Positions 1 to 10,465 are shown, counted from the stretch's first letter. The stretch: 64,000 nucleotides of DNA from Variovorax sp. YR216 (GCF_900107745.1 NZ_FNRO01000002.1:124001-188000); one strand, 5' to 3'. Numbers and translations: made by a program. The notes: generated from the letters alone by a model not told the origin.

Positions 1-379
1 TCACCGGCACGCGCGAGTGCGCGGCAAAGCCTTCGATCTTGGTCTGCTCGAAGGTCCGGATCATCACGAGGTCGACCATGCGGCTGATGACCTTGGCGCT
101 GTCCTCGATCGGCTCGGCGCGCCCGAGCTGGCTGTCGCCGGTGGTGAGGTGCACCACGCTGCCACCGAGCTGGTACATGCCCGCCTCGAAACTCACGCGC
201 GTACGGGTCGAGGCTTTCTCGAAGATCATGGCCAGCGTCCGGTCGACCAGCGGCTGGTGCTTCTCGTAGGCCTTGAACTTCTTCTTGATCAGCGCGGCGC
301 GCGTGAGCAGGTAAGCGTATTCGTCCGCAGTGAGGTCCGAGAACTGCAGGTAGTGCTTGATGGCAGGCGTCTGACTCAT
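1..379 (-). CDS. argF: Ornithine carbamoyltransferase, N-terminal part (cut by window start)
   Basis: This gene runs off the left edge; about 126 N-terminal residues are present. The enzyme makes citrulline from ornithine and carbamoyl phosphate in cytoplasmic arginine synthesis. The carbamoyl-phosphate binding motif STRTR is visible within FEKASTRTRVSFE, followed by the family segment GGSVVHLTTGDSQLGRAEP. The start ATG shares an ATGA overlap with the argD stop (376-379), so argD and argF are translationally coupled in the order argD-argF. Only the carbamoyl-phosphate domain can be inspected; the ornithine-binding half is outside the window. Confidence 0.95.
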   Translation of the reverse strand, partial: MSQTPAIKHYLQFSDLTADEYAYLLTRAALIKKKFKAYEKHQPLVDRTLAMIFEKASTRTRVSFEAGMYQLGGSVVHLTTGDSQLGRAEPIEDSAKVISRMVDLVMIRTFEQTKIEGFAAHSRVPV

Positions 380-1581
380 GGTTGAGGTTCCGCGAGGAAG
401 GCTTTCACGATCGGGGCGAGGATCGCCACGATTTCGTCCGCTTCGGCGATGCTCAGGATCAATGGTGGCACGAGTCGGATCACGCTGTCGGCCGTCACGC
501 TCAGCAAGAGGCCGGCTTCGCAGGCGCGGTTGAGGATGACGCCGCACGGCCGATCGAGCTCGATGCCGAGCATCAGGCCCTGGCCGCGGACTTCCTTCAC
601 GCCGGATACGCCCCCGAGTTCGCGTTCCAGTGCCGCCTTCAGGTGGGCGCCGACGTTCGCGGCGTTCTCGAGCAGCTTCTGCTCCTCCATGATCCGGATC
701 GTCTCGATGCCGGCGCGCATGGCAAGCGGGTTGCCGCCGAAAGTCGTGCCGTGGTTGCCCGGGCCGAAGATGTGGGCTGCACGCGGACCCGCGACCACCG
801 CGCCGACCGGAACCCCCGAGCCGAGTCCCTTGGCCAGCGGCATCACGTCCGGCTTGATGCCGGCCCACTGGTGCGCGAACCACTTGCCGGTGCGGCCCAT
901 TCCGCACTGCACCTCGTCGATCATCATGAGCCAGTCGCGCTCGTCGCAGAGCTGGCGCACCTGGCGCAGGTATTCCCAGCGCATGGGGTGGATGCCGCCT
1001 TCGCCCTGGATGGTCTCGAAGAACACCGCGACCACGTTCGGGTTGCCTTCCGTGGCCTTCTTCAGCGCGTCGATGTCGTTGAGCGGCACACGGATGAAGC
1101 CCTCGACCAGCGGCTCGAAGCCCTTCTGCACCTTGGGATTGCCGGTGGCCGACAGCGTGGCGATGCTGCGGCCGTGGAAGGCTGCCTCGTAGACCACGAT
1201 CTCGGGCCGCTCGATGCCCTTGTCATGGCCGAACTTGCGCGCGAGCTTGAGGGCCGCCTCGTTGGCCTCCAGGCCGGTCGAGCAGAAGAAGGCGTTGGTC
1301 AGGCCGGCGAGCTCGGTGAGCTTGGCCGCGAGCGTTTCCTGGCCGGGGACGTAGTAGTAGTTGGAGCTGTGGATCAGCTTGGAAATCTGGTCCTGCAGCG
1401 CGGGCACCAACTCGGGGTGGTTGTGGCCCAGCGTGTTGACGGCGATGCCGCCCAGGCCGTCGAGGTACGCGCGGCCTTCGGTGTCCCAGACTCGGCAGCC
1501 CTGGCCGTGCGACATCGCGATCGGCAGGCGGCCATAGGTGTTCATGACATGGGGCGAAGAGGGGGCGGCGGTGGCGCTCAT
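376..1581 (-). CDS. argD: Acetylornithine aminotransferase (class III PLP)
   Basis: A 401-residue class III aminotransferase that interconverts N-acetylglutamate semialdehyde and N-acetylornithine with PLP. The family landmarks are present: the glycine-rich FFCSTGLEANEAALKLAR segment, the AAFHGRS segment, the acidic IDEVQCGMGRTG motif, and the lysine of LAKGLGSGVP that should bind PLP. The start ATG is preceded by GGAG at six bases. The gene overlaps argF by four bases, and this pairing supports the arginine role over other omega-aminotransferases. The length is normal for the family. Confidence 0.95.
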   Translation of the reverse strand: MSATAAPSSPHVMNTYGRLPIAMSHGQGCRVWDTEGRAYLDGLGGIAVNTLGHNHPELVPALQDQISKLIHSSNYYYVPGQETLAAKLTELAGLTNAFFCSTGLEANEAALKLARKFGHDKGIERPEIVVYEAAFHGRSIATLSATGNPKVQKGFEPLVEGFIRVPLNDIDALKKATEGNPNVVAVFFETIQGEGGIHPMRWEYLRQVRQLCDERDWLMMIDEVQCGMGRTGKWFAHQWAGIKPDVMPLAKGLGSGVPVGAVVAGPRAAHIFGPGNHGTTFGGNPLAMRAGIETIRIMEEQKLLENAANVGAHLKAALERELGGVSGVKEVRGQGLMLGIELDRPCGVILNRACEAGLLLSVTADSVIRLVPPLILSIAEADEIVAILAPIVKAFLAEPQP

Positions 1582-1692
1582 GCGTATCTCCGGAAAAGGG
1601 AAGGCGGATTCTAGGCGTCCGTTTTGAAGCCTTCATTGAGGATTGCGCATCACACCAATGCCCCTGCATATGTCGCGCGCGGGACCCCCGGA

Positions 1693-1698
1693 TAGAAT
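1693..1698 (+). promoter_or_regulatory. Candidate -10 box for the DUF3579 gene
   Basis: TAGAAT lies about 50 bases before the start at 1749, in the 167-bp divergent region between argD and the DUF3579 gene. No convincing -35 box is seen, so this is a weak call resting on the hexamer and its position. Confidence 0.3.
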
Positions 1699-1748
1699 CG
1701 GTTGTGCGGCGCAGCACGAGCCCGTGCATTCATCCCGCCAACCGACCG

Positions 1749-2108
1749 ATGGTCTCTCCCAACGCCAAAGAAATCTTCATTCAGGGCATCACCCACGATG
1801 GCCGGACCTTTCGCCCGAGCGACTGGGCCGAGCGGCTGGCCGGCGTGATGTGTTCGTTCCGCCCGGGTGGACCGCAGCCGGGGAGCCACCTGAGCTATTC
1901 GCCCTGGTGCATTCCCACGGTGATCAATGGCGTCAAGTGTGTGGTCGTGAATCGCCAACTCCGCGACGCGGAGCCGATGGCCTGGGATTTCTGCGTCAAC
2001 TTCGCCAAGGACAACAACCTGCAGGTGGCGGAAGCCTGCCTGGTGCCGGATGCGCCGGAAGCCCCGGTCAGGGCGCCCGCCAAGCCGCCTGTCGTGACGG
2101 AAAAGTAA
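1749..2108 (+). CDS. DUF3579 family protein
   Basis: A 119-residue soluble protein beginning MVSPNAKEIFIQGITHDG, recognised as the DUF3579 family found in beta-proteobacteria. Function is unknown. The sequence holds the family-like stretches TFRPSDWAERLAGVM and DFCVNFAKDNNL. The frame is open upstream to 1704, but the ATG at 1749 is the first one followed by conserved sequence, so the upstream 15 codons are left out. It is divergent from argD and convergent with rpsT, with a shared terminator after it. A proline/alanine-rich tail ends the protein. Confidence 0.85.
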   Translation: MVSPNAKEIFIQGITHDGRTFRPSDWAERLAGVMCSFRPGGPQPGSHLSYSPWCIPTVINGVKCVVVNRQLRDAEPMAWDFCVNFAKDNNLQVAEACLVPDAPEAPVRAPAKPPVVTEK

Positions 2109-2157
2109 CCTCGAGGCGCACGCCCCCCCGCGCCGCCCCAAAAACCAAGCGTCCATG

Positions 2158-2186
2158 AAAAAACCGCCCGAAGGCGGTTTTTCTTT
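2158..2186. terminator. Bidirectional rho-independent terminator
   Basis: A ten-base stem (AAAAACCGCC and GGCGGTTTTT) with the tetraloop CGAA is flanked by an A-run on one side and a T-rich run on the other. It lies between the convergent DUF3579 gene and rpsT and can serve both. Confidence 0.9.
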
Positions 2187-2255
2187 TCTTTGCTGCAGCG
2201 CACCCGGATCAAACGGCGGACCAGCGAACCGGTCCGGGCTGTTTGCCTGAAAGTG

Positions 2256-2555
2256 TCAGGCGGCGAGGGCCAGGGTCTTGACCTTGGCTGCAAGGCGGCT
2301 CTTGTCGCGAGCAGCCTTGTTCTTGTGGAAGATGCCCTTGTCGGCGACGGTGTCGAGGACGCTTTGGGCCTTCGCGAAGTTTTCAGCCGCCTTGGTCTTG
2401 TCGCCGGCCAGGACGGCCTTCTCGACATTCTTCACGGCGGTGCGGTATTTGGAGCGCAGCGAGGTGTTCGCAGCGTTGAGCTTGACGTCCTGGCGGGCGC
2501 GCTTGCGGCCCGACGCGAGGCGCGGGTTCTTTTTCTTGGGCTTGGTAGATGCCAC
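2256..2555 (-). CDS. rpsT: 30S ribosomal protein S20
   Basis: A 99-residue very basic protein that binds 16S rRNA in the small subunit. The [18 protein letters not shown] start and the alternating Lys/Ala helices ([20 protein letters not shown]) are typical of S20. No ATG fits. The GTG at 2553-2555 is chosen because AAGGAA lies seven bases before it and the protein then has family length. A TATAAT box sits about 45 bases upstream on the same strand. Confidence 0.93.
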   Translation of the reverse strand: MASTKPKKKNPRLASGRKRARQDVKLNAANTSLRSKYRTAVKNVEKAVLAGDKTKAAENFAKAQSVLDTVADKGIFHKNKAARDKSRLAAKVKTLALAA

Positions 2556-2600
2556 GGTGATATTCCTTGAGTGTCTGTGGATGTTGCAGCAAAGCCGACC

Positions 2601-2606
2601 ATTATA
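2601..2606 (-). promoter_or_regulatory. -10 box of rpsT
   Basis: On the minus strand the sequence reads TATAAT, a perfect -10 hexamer, 45 bases upstream of the rpsT GTG. The region where the -35 would be lies inside the intergenic repeat at 2610-2700. Confidence 0.55.
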
Positions 2607-2609
2607 TCG

Positions 2610-2700
2610 CCCCCAGGCTTCGCGCACTTCGTGTCGCTTCGCCAACCCCCTCTCCGGGGGCACACCCAGCGGCCCGGCGGAGCCGGTTCCGCGGGTGCCC
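2610..2700 (+). repeat. Dispersed multi-hairpin intergenic repeat, copy A
   Basis: A full copy of an element of about 90 bp. Its shared blocks are CCCCCAGGCT, CACTTCGTGT, a small hairpin of C5 and G5 arms, and AGCGGCCCGGC...GCCGGTTCCGCGG, which folds as an imperfect second hairpin. Full copies occur again at 5690, 34823 (inverted) and 46213; part copies at 23602, 44873 and 53521. This copy lies between rpsT and murJ. Confidence 0.85.
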
Positions 2701-2727
2701 CGGCCGATCCCCATACACTCGCGGGCC

Positions 2728-4287
2728 GTGTCCCTTTTCAAATCCGCCTCCACCGTTTCGCTTCTGACACTCGCTTCCCGGGTGACGGGGCTTGTCCGCG
2801 ACGTGCTCATGACCTCCGTGTTCGGGGTCAGCGCGATGACCGACGCCTTCTACGTCGCATTTCGCATCCCGAATTTGTTTCGCCGTGTGTTCGGCGAGGG
2901 CGCCTTCAGCCAGGCCTTCGTACCCGTCCTGGCGGCGACGAAGACGGAAGAGGGCGATGAAGGCGCGAAAAAGCTCGTCGACCACGTCTCGACGCTGCTG
3001 ACATGGACCCTGGTGGTTCTCTGCGCGCTCGGCGTGATCGGCGCCCCCGTCATGGTCTGGGCGATGGCGAGCGGCCTGAAGCCGGGCGGCTTCGATGCCG
3101 CCGTCGTCATGACGCGCTGGATGTTCCCCTACATCGGGTTCATGTCGCTCGTGGCGCTGGCGGGAGGCGTGCTCAATACCTGGCGCAGGTTTGCCGTGCC
3201 GGCCGCATCGCCGGTGCTGCTGAACGTGGCGCTGATCCTCTCGATCGTGCTGGGCGCGCCGTGGTTTCGCCGCTTGGGCATCGAACCGATCTACGCCCAG
3301 TGCGTGGGCGTCCTGGTCGGCGGGATACTGCAGCTTGCGATCCAGATCCCGGCCTTGCGCGGCCTCGGCATGCTGCCCAGGATCGGGGCCAGCGCCGCCG
3401 CGATCCGCGCGGCGTGGGCCGACCCGACGACCCGCAAGATCGTCCACCTGATGATTCCCGCGCTGATCGGCGTCAGCGTCGCGCAGATATCGCTGCTCAT
3501 CAACACGCAGATCGCATCGCACCTGGCGACCGGCAGCGTGACCTGGATCACCAATGCCGACCGCCTCATGGAATTCCCGACCGCGCTGCTGGGTGTGGCG
3601 CTGGGCGTGGTGCTGATGCCGCAGCTGGCGAGTGCCCGCGCGGCGAAGGACGACGCGCGCTACTCGTCGATGCTGGACTGGGGCTTGCGCCTCGTCGTGC
3701 TGCTGTCCGTGCCTTGCGCGCTCGCATTGCTGGTCTTCTCGCAGCCGCTGGTCGCGGTGCTGTTCCACAACGGTGCGTTCGGCGAGGCGGACGTCCGCCG
3801 CACCACCGCGGCGCTCATGGGCTACGGCGTCGGACTGGTGGGCCTGGTGGCCATCAAGGTGCTCGCGCCCGGCTACTACGCCAAGCACGACATGCGCACG
3901 CCCATGTTCATCGCGGTGGGCGTTCTGGTGCTCACGCAGGCGCTCAACCTCCTGCTGGTGCCGCTGCTGCAGCACGCGGCACTCACGCTCACCATCGGCA
4001 TCGGCGCGATGGTCAACGCCGCCTGGCTGCTGGTCGGATTGATCCGGCGCGGCAGCTACAAGCCCGAGCCGGGCTGGGGCAAGTTTCTGCTCCAGGTGAC
4101 GATCGGCACGGTGGTGCTGGCGGTCCTCCTCCTGTGGGGCGCGCGGCATTTCGACTGGATCGCCCTGCGCGAGGCGCGCCTGCATCGCGTCGGCCTGCTG
4201 GCGGCGCTGATCGCCGGCGCCGCGGTCCTCTACTTCGCGGTGCTTGCCGTGGTCGGCGTGAAGCTGCGCAGTTTCGTGCGTCGTTGA
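2728..4287 (+). CDS. murJ: Lipid II flippase MurJ
   Basis: A 519-residue inner-membrane protein of the MVF family that moves lipid II across the cytoplasmic membrane for peptidoglycan synthesis. The N-terminus [19 protein letters not shown], then [20 protein letters not shown], is diagnostic. About 13-14 hydrophobic segments can be read along the chain, e.g. [19 protein letters not shown] and [19 protein letters not shown]. The GTG at 2728 is chosen because the family motif begins about 15 residues later and the length matches MurJ; the open frame further upstream runs through the rpsT antisense strand. It is next to rpsT, a common arrangement in beta-proteobacteria. Confidence 0.94.
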   Translation: MSLFKSASTVSLLTLASRVTGLVRDVLMTSVFGVSAMTDAFYVAFRIPNLFRRVFGEGAFSQAFVPVLAATKTEEGDEGAKKLVDHVSTLLTWTLVVLCALGVIGAPVMVWAMASGLKPGGFDAAVVMTRWMFPYIGFMSLVALAGGVLNTWRRFAVPAASPVLLNVALILSIVLGAPWFRRLGIEPIYAQCVGVLVGGILQLAIQIPALRGLGMLPRIGASAAAIRAAWADPTTRKIVHLMIPALIGVSVAQISLLINTQIASHLATGSVTWITNADRLMEFPTALLGVALGVVLMPQLASARAAKDDARYSSMLDWGLRLVVLLSVPCALALLVFSQPLVAVLFHNGAFGEADVRRTTAALMGYGVGLVGLVAIKVLAPGYYAKHDMRTPMFIAVGVLVLTQALNLLLVPLLQHAALTLTIGIGAMVNAAWLLVGLIRRGSYKPEPGWGKFLLQVTIGTVVLAVLLLWGARHFDWIALREARLHRVGLLAALIAGAAVLYFAVLAVVGVKLRSFVRR

Positions 4288-4353
4288 TCGCCTGCCTCGC
4301 GACCTCCGTGTCGGCCGCCTTGACGCTCCCCCTTTGCTCCTCTACAAAGCCAC

Positions 4354-5205
4354 ATGACGTTCAGCTTTCAGGCGCCCACTGCCCTTGAGTATTTCGAATC
4401 GCTCGTCAAGAGCGACGAGCAGTTTCCATTGCTCGAGGCGGCGGCGAGCATTGCGCAGGACGAATACCCTGAACTCGACGTGCAGCAGGTGCTCGGCGAC
4501 GTCGATCAGCTGCTGGCGCGCCTCAAGCGCCGCCTGCCGGCCGATGCCGCGCCGCTGCATCGGCTGCGCACGCTCAACCAGTTCTTCTTCCATGACCTGA
4601 GCTTCGGCGGCAACGTCAACGACTACTACGACCCGGACAACAGCTACCTCAATGCCGTCCTGCGCACGCGCCGCGGCATTCCGATCTCGCTCGCGGTGTT
4701 GTGGATGGAGCTGGCGCATGGTCTTGGGCTGCAGGCGCGCGGCGTGGGCTTTCCTGGGCACTTCATGCTCAAGGTCACGCTGCCCAAGGGGCAGGTGGTC
4801 ATCGATCCGTTCACCGGCAAGTCGTTGTCACGCGAGGAACTGAGCGAGCGGCTCGAACCCTACAAGCGCAGCAACGGGCTCGTGGGCGATTTCGACGTGC
4901 CGCTGGGCCTCTATCTTCAGCCGGCGACGCCGCGGGAAATCATCGGACGGATGCTGCGCAACCTGAAGGAGATTCATCACGCGCAGGAAGACTGGCAGCG
5001 CGCGATCGCGGTGCAAGACCGCCTCGTCGCGCTGTTTCCCGAAGCGTGGGGCGAGTACCGCGATCGCGGCCTGGCGCACGCGGAGCAGGGCAATTCGGCG
5101 CTCGCGGTCCGCGATCTCGAGACCTATCTCGCGCACGCCGACGAGGCGTTGGACATCGACACCATCGCGGAGCGTGTCGCCGCTCTGCGCCGCGCGGAGA
5201 GCTGA
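4354..5205 (+). CDS. SirB1 family protein (transglutaminase-like fold, TPR tail)
   Basis: A 283-residue cytoplasmic protein of the SirB1/transglutaminase-like N-terminal family. Landmarks are FFHDLSFGGNVNDYYDPDNSYLNAVL, RRGIPISLAVLWMELA, and GVGFPGHFMLKV with a conserved His, followed by a C-terminal TPR-like part with PEAWGEYRDRGLAHAEQGN. Enzyme activity is not established for the family. It lies 66 bp after murJ and overlaps the next gene by one base (TGATG at 5203-5207). Confidence 0.85.
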   Translation: MTFSFQAPTALEYFESLVKSDEQFPLLEAAASIAQDEYPELDVQQVLGDVDQLLARLKRRLPADAAPLHRLRTLNQFFFHDLSFGGNVNDYYDPDNSYLNAVLRTRRGIPISLAVLWMELAHGLGLQARGVGFPGHFMLKVTLPKGQVVIDPFTGKSLSREELSERLEPYKRSNGLVGDFDVPLGLYLQPATPREIIGRMLRNLKEIHHAQEDWQRAIAVQDRLVALFPEAWGEYRDRGLAHAEQGNSALAVRDLETYLAHADEALDIDTIAERVAALRRAES

Positions 5206-5684
5206 TGGGATCGCCGCCGGCAGCCGGCCCGCATCAAGGCGGCCAGGGCTCGCCCGGCGTCGAGGGCGCGGGCAGCGTGGTGCCGACGGTCGACCTCGGC
5301 ACGCTGCATGAGTTCCATGGCATCCAGCCGGTGCTGCCGGTGACCGACGCCGCGCGCGCTGCACGCTATTTCCGCGATGTGCTCGGCTTCGAGATCGACT
5401 TCATCGCCGGCGAGCCGCCGAGCTATGCGCGCGTGAAGAAGGGCGATCGCACCTACGGGGACCCGGTCTACATCCGCCTGTGGCAATGCGGCCGGCGCGA
5501 CGCCCAACCGTGGCGCGGCGAGATCGTGATCCACGTCGGGCGCGATGTGGACGGATTGCACGCCGCGTATGTGAAGCGTGGCGTCAACGTGATCGAGCCG
5601 CCGACCTCGCAGCCCTGGGGCCTGCGTGAATTCGCGATCCGTGAGCCCGATGGTCACATCCTGCGCTTCTGCGGATATCTTTAG
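5205..5684 (+). CDS. Glyoxalase/bleomycin-resistance fold (VOC) protein
   Basis: A 159-residue single-domain VOC protein. The first 35 residues are Gly/Pro-rich, then comes GIQPVLPVTDAARAARYFRDVLGFEIDF, the typical beta-alpha-beta start, and it ends FAIREPDGHILRFCGYL with the usual metal-ligand glutamate position near the end. The substrate cannot be told. The ATG at 5205 overlaps the sirB1 stop, so the two are coupled. It may be a dioxygenase-like or resistance-like member; only the fold is safe. Confidence 0.75.
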   Translation: MGSPPAAGPHQGGQGSPGVEGAGSVVPTVDLGTLHEFHGIQPVLPVTDAARAARYFRDVLGFEIDFIAGEPPSYARVKKGDRTYGDPVYIRLWQCGRRDAQPWRGEIVIHVGRDVDGLHAAYVKRGVNVIEPPTSQPWGLREFAIREPDGHILRFCGYL

Positions 5685-5689
5685 CTCGA

Positions 5690-5776
5690 CCCCAGCCTCG
5701 CCCACTTCGTGTGGCTCTGCACCCCTTTCCAGGGGCAACACCGGCGGCCCGGCGGAGCCGGTTCCGCGGTGTTTCG
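5690..5776 (+). repeat. Dispersed multi-hairpin intergenic repeat, copy B
   Basis: This copy carries CACTTCGTGT, a shortened C/G hairpin (CCCC TTTCCA GGGG), and GCGGCCCGGCGGAGCCGG followed by TTCCGCGG. It fills the space between the VOC gene and the convergent GlxA-type regulator. Confidence 0.85.
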
Positions 5777-5801
5777 CGACTGGGCCTCGCCGCGCGGGCC
5801 G

Positions 5802-6803
5802 CTATGAGAGGGGCGCGGCAGTCGAAGGGGAACCCGCCAATCCGAACTGACGCCACGCGCGGCGTAGCTGAGTGTCCGATCCGAATCCCGAGATTTCCGC
5901 CGCGCGCGTGACGTTGGCGCCGGATTGCAGCGCGACCTGCGCCGTTGCAAGCCGAAGGCGGCGCAGATACGCGAGCGGCGCGACGCCGGCATGCTCGACG
6001 AAGAGCCGCGTCAAGTGGCGCGGCGAGGTGTGTGCAACATCGGCCATCCGCGGCACGGTCCAGTCGGCCTGCGGCTGTTCGCTGACGGCGTCCTGCACCT
6101 TGTGCAGTGCCGGATGCAGGTGGTTGCGGTAGGCGAGAAAGGGAGAGAGCTCGGGGTCCTGCGGTCCGCGCCGCATCGCCACCACCATGGTTTGCGCCAC
6201 GCGCGCAGCGAGCGATTCGCCGCACGTTTCTGCGATACGGTGCAGCACCAGGTCGATGCCGGTCGTCACGCCGGCGCTGCTGTAGAGCGGCGGGTCGAGC
6301 ACGAAGACGCGATTGGAGACGACGTCGCACCGCGCTTCGACGGCCCGCAGCTCGTCCAGATGGTGATGATGCGTCGTGGCGCGCCGTCCCGCGACGAGGC
6401 CGGCGTGCGCCGCGAGCAGCGTACCGGCGCAGATGGTCACGAGTTCGAGGCGACCCTGCTCCAGCTGTAGCCCGCGCAACCAATGCAGCAGCGTCTGCGC
6501 GGGCGGGTTGTCCACGGAAATGGTCCGCCCCGGCATGCCGACCAGCACGACCCACGACGTCGACATCCACGCCGAGGGCAACTGCTGCAGCCCCGAGAGC
6601 GTGACGCCGACCGAGCTGACCGAGGTCGGTTCGGGGCTCGCGAACACGAGTTCGAATCGCGCGGGCCGGCCACTGGCGATCAGCAGCTGGTTCGCGATGC
6701 GAAGCGCCTCGGCCGGACCGGCCCAGTCGAGCACGAGGCTCTGGGGCAGCAAGGCGAAGATGACCCGGATCGGCTTGCCGTCTAGGAAGTGGGGCGCGTC
6801 CAT
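5802..6803 (-). CDS. GlxA-type AraC regulator with DJ-1/PfpI N-terminal domain
   Basis: A 333-residue regulator. Residues about 10-190 form a DJ-1/PfpI (class I glutamine amidotransferase-like) domain with the nucleophile-elbow cysteine in VTICAGTLLAAHAGLVAG. Residues about 225-325 carry two AraC helix-turn-helix units (ADVAHTSPRHLTRLFVEHAG and AAEISGFGSDTQLRRAWRQF). It is the last gene of a minus-strand unit after a second DJ-1 protein and a cysteine hydrolase, overlapping the former by 22 bp. It probably controls this unit, but its ligand is unknown. Confidence 0.88.
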   Translation of the reverse strand: MDAPHFLDGKPIRVIFALLPQSLVLDWAGPAEALRIANQLLIASGRPARFELVFASPEPTSVSSVGVTLSGLQQLPSAWMSTSWVVLVGMPGRTISVDNPPAQTLLHWLRGLQLEQGRLELVTICAGTLLAAHAGLVAGRRATTHHHHLDELRAVEARCDVVSNRVFVLDPPLYSSAGVTTGIDLVLHRIAETCGESLAARVAQTMVVAMRRGPQDPELSPFLAYRNHLHPALHKVQDAVSEQPQADWTVPRMADVAHTSPRHLTRLFVEHAGVAPLAYLRRLRLATAQVALQSGANVTRAAEISGFGSDTQLRRAWRQFGLAGSPSTAAPLS

Positions 6804-7405
6804 GCAAAGTCCATCTGCCGGGCCGTGCGCTGTGCGAGCGCTTCGCCTGCAAGCCGCGACACCAGATGCAGGCTCATGTCGATGCCGGCGGTGATGCCTG
6901 CCGACGTCACGACGCGTCCCCGGTCGACCCAGCGCGCGTTCTCCTGGACGTCGAGCTTCGGGAAGCGTTGGCGCAGATCCGCGATGTCTTCCCAGTGCGT
7001 CGTGACCGGACCGCTTTCCACGACTTGGGCCTCGGCCAGCAGGAAGGCGCCGGTGCAGACGGATGCGACCAGTTCCGCCTCGCGGCTCGCGCTGGCGATC
7101 CAGCCGATCGTTTCGACGCAGGCCATGGCACCGTCGACGACCCCGCCGGGCACGATCAATACGTCCGGCGGCGGTGCGTCCGCGAAGGTGAAGGACGGCA
7201 GGATCGACAAGCCCGCCCGCATGCGCACCGGCGCGCTCGTGCGGGCAACACAGGCGACGTCGAACAGCGGCGGTGCGGAAGGCGCGGACCGCTGGTGCAT
7301 GCGGGCGGCTGTCGTGAAGACCTCGTACGGTCCCGCGAGGTCCAGCGCCTCGACGTCGTCGAACGCGAGGATCGAGACGCGCCGGGTCCTCGCCGGGGGG
7401 GTCAT
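6782..7405 (-). CDS. DJ-1/PfpI family protein
   Basis: A 207-residue single-domain DJ-1/PfpI protein. The N-terminus VSILAFDDVEALDLAGPYEVF, the acidic segment VLIVPGG and the cysteine elbow ASVCTGAFLLAEAQVV are clear. It resembles the N-terminal half of the downstream GlxA-type regulator but lacks a DNA-binding part. Isonitrile hydratases and related enzymes fall in this group, so an enzyme role is possible but unproven. The start is fixed by the ATGA overlap (7402-7405) with the upstream cysteine hydrolase. Confidence 0.85.
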   Translation of the reverse strand: MTPPARTRRVSILAFDDVEALDLAGPYEVFTTAARMHQRSAPSAPPLFDVACVARTSAPVRMRAGLSILPSFTFADAPPPDVLIVPGGVVDGAMACVETIGWIASASREAELVASVCTGAFLLAEAQVVESGPVTTHWEDIADLRQRFPKLDVQENARWVDRGRVVTSAGITAGIDMSLHLVSRLAGEALAQRTARQMDFAWTRPTS

Positions 7406-7974
7406 GCTGCGACCTTCTCGCCGAGTCGGGCCAGCGCTTCCTCCACGCTGCAGAGCGTCGCGAAGCGCCCCTGCAGCACCGTCGCGGTGCGCATCTTGAT
7501 GTCGCCCGCCGACAGACGCTGGCCGTCTGGCTGGGTCATATCGAAGGTCAGCGTGGCGTCGGTGACGTAGTCGACCTGCCAGCCCATGTCCGACGCATGG
7601 CGGGCGGTGGTCTCGCAGCATTGTTCGGTGCGGATGCCGCTGATGACGACGCGGTCGATGTGGTTGCGTGTGAGCCAGACGTCGAGTCCCGTGCCGACGA
7701 GCGCGCTGTGGCGGTTCTTCGTGTAGGTCGCCGCGGCCTGGAAATCGGCGAGGCCCTCGAGCGGGCGGACGTGGCCCGATTCGATCGCGAACGGGTTCTC
7801 CGCCGTCCTGGGGCCGTCGCTGTGGAAGACCCGGACGATCGGCGCGCCGGCCTTGGCGAAGCCGGCAATCAGGGCGTTCTGGGCCGACAGGTACGGCGCG
7901 ATGTCGCGATCGGTAAAGAACGGACGATGGCGGAACGACTCCTGCACGTCGATCACAATGAGACAGGCCTTCAT
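7402..7974 (-). CDS. Isochorismatase-like cysteine hydrolase
   Basis: A 190-residue hydrolase of the isochorismatase superfamily. The Asp-Lys-Cys triad can be seen: Asp in LIVIDVQESF, Lys in TYTKNRHSAL, and Cys in ISGIRTEQCCETTARHA. Substrates in this family include amides such as nicotinamide and N-carbamoyl compounds; no specific one can be read here. It is the first gene of a three-gene minus-strand unit, with a palindrome 80-100 bp upstream of it. Confidence 0.85.
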   Translation of the reverse strand: MKACLIVIDVQESFRHRPFFTDRDIAPYLSAQNALIAGFAKAGAPIVRVFHSDGPRTAENPFAIESGHVRPLEGLADFQAAATYTKNRHSALVGTGLDVWLTRNHIDRVVISGIRTEQCCETTARHASDMGWQVDYVTDATLTFDMTQPDGQRLSAGDIKMRTATVLQGRFATLCSVEEALARLGEKVAA

Positions 7975-8054
7975 GTGCGAAAACTCCGGAAAACTGGTGG
8001 ATGATGCGCCCGATTTTCAGGTGGCGGGAGCCGTTTTTGCCGCACCCGGCCGGA

Positions 8055-8074
8055 CCTGAATCGATCAATTCAGG
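8055..8074. promoter_or_regulatory. Palindrome upstream of the cysteine hydrolase unit
   Basis: CCTGAAT and ATTCAGG form a perfect seven-base inverted repeat with six bases between them. It sits in the 111-bp gap after the AI-2E-type permease and before the cysteine hydrolase. With no T-run it looks more like an operator than a terminator. Confidence 0.4.
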
Positions 8075-9157
8075 ACATCACGCGCTCAGACCAGCTCGGC
8101 CGCCTTGAGCTCTTTTTTGAGATAGGCGTAGAAGAGCGGCGCCGCCACGAGCCCCGCCGGGCCGTACACCGCTTCGGCCACGAACATGACCGCGAGCAGC
8201 TCCCACACCGCCATCTGCGTGCGGCTGCCGACCACTTTGGCGTTGATCAGGTACTCAGCCTTGTGGATCAGGATCAGGAACGCAAGGCACGCCAGTGCGA
8301 CGATCGGCGAAACCGACAGGCCCACCAGCGTGATGACGGTGTTGCAGACGAGGTTGCCGACGATCGGCACGAGCCCGGCCACGAAGGTCAGCGTGATCAG
8401 TGCCGGCGTGTAGGGCAGTTCCATCTTCCATGTCGGGAGCAGGAACAGCAGGAAGACGGCGGTCAACAGGGTGTTGAAGGCTGCGATCCAGAACTGCGCG
8501 GCGACGATCTGCCCGAAGGCTTCGCCGAACAGGATGATGCGCTCACGAAGCTCCCGGGCCAGCGGCCTGCGCGAAGGCGCCTGGTTGGCCACTGCCGCGA
8601 GCGCGCCGACGATCAGTCCGACGTAGGCGAAGAGCAGGCCGCCGAGCCAGGCGCGGCCGGTCAGCGCCAGTGAGCCCGCCTGCGTGCGCAGATAACTGGC
8701 GACGGTGCGCTGAACTTCGGCAGCGCCCTCCGGCAGGTAGGCGGCGATCTCGGCCGGCAGCTTGAGGCGCAGTTCCAGAATGGTGCGGGCGACGAAGTCG
8801 AGCAGTTCCTTGTATTGCTCGGGCGCATCGAGCACGAATTCGCGTGCCTCGGCAAAGCCCAGGATCAGCAGGCCGATCGGCGCCAGCATGACCACCGTCG
8901 CGGCGACGACGCGGGCGAAGGGCCGCGTCATGGCCCAGGCCGGATCGTTCGCGCTGAGCCTGCGGGAGCCCCGCAGGGAGGCATCCAGCATGCGGGCGAT
9001 CCACCGCGTCCCGAGAAAGCCGATGCAGACGCAAAGCAGGCCGGGCAGCAGCCCCTGCCACATGACGAGAAGCAGGGTGCAGGCGATGAGGAGATAGCTG
9101 GCCGCGACCACGGACCGCGGCGCGGCTGCGAACGGTTCGCTCACCCGGGTGGGTTGC

Positions 9158-10198
<1,041 letters not shown>

Positions 10199-10465
10199 GG
10201 GCTGACCGGGGCTGGAGAGAGGGGCGAAAGGAGAGGAGGACAATGATGCCGGCAACCAAGACGGTCGGGCCGATAGAATTCCACACGATTTTAAGGGCGC
10301 TCACCGACCCACCGACCGTTCCCAGGCGGGTCATGCCGTGAACTTGCACCACCCCTCCCGGAAAGAGGCGAGCGCCTTCCGGCAGCCGCGCGGCGTTCTG
10401 CACTGTCCTATGAACCTTTATTTCGCGTCATCCGCGTCACCTCAGCCGCCCCGGGCGGGCCGGGC

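Noticed and set aside
382..1614. 410-residue open frame on the plus strand across argD
   Set aside because: It is the antisense shadow of a clear argD in high-GC DNA; the translation is low-complexity, rich in Arg, His and Ala, with no family motif.
2602..4185. 527-residue minus-strand open frame across murJ
   Set aside because: Antisense shadow of murJ, rich in Arg, Gln and His, with no recognisable domain.
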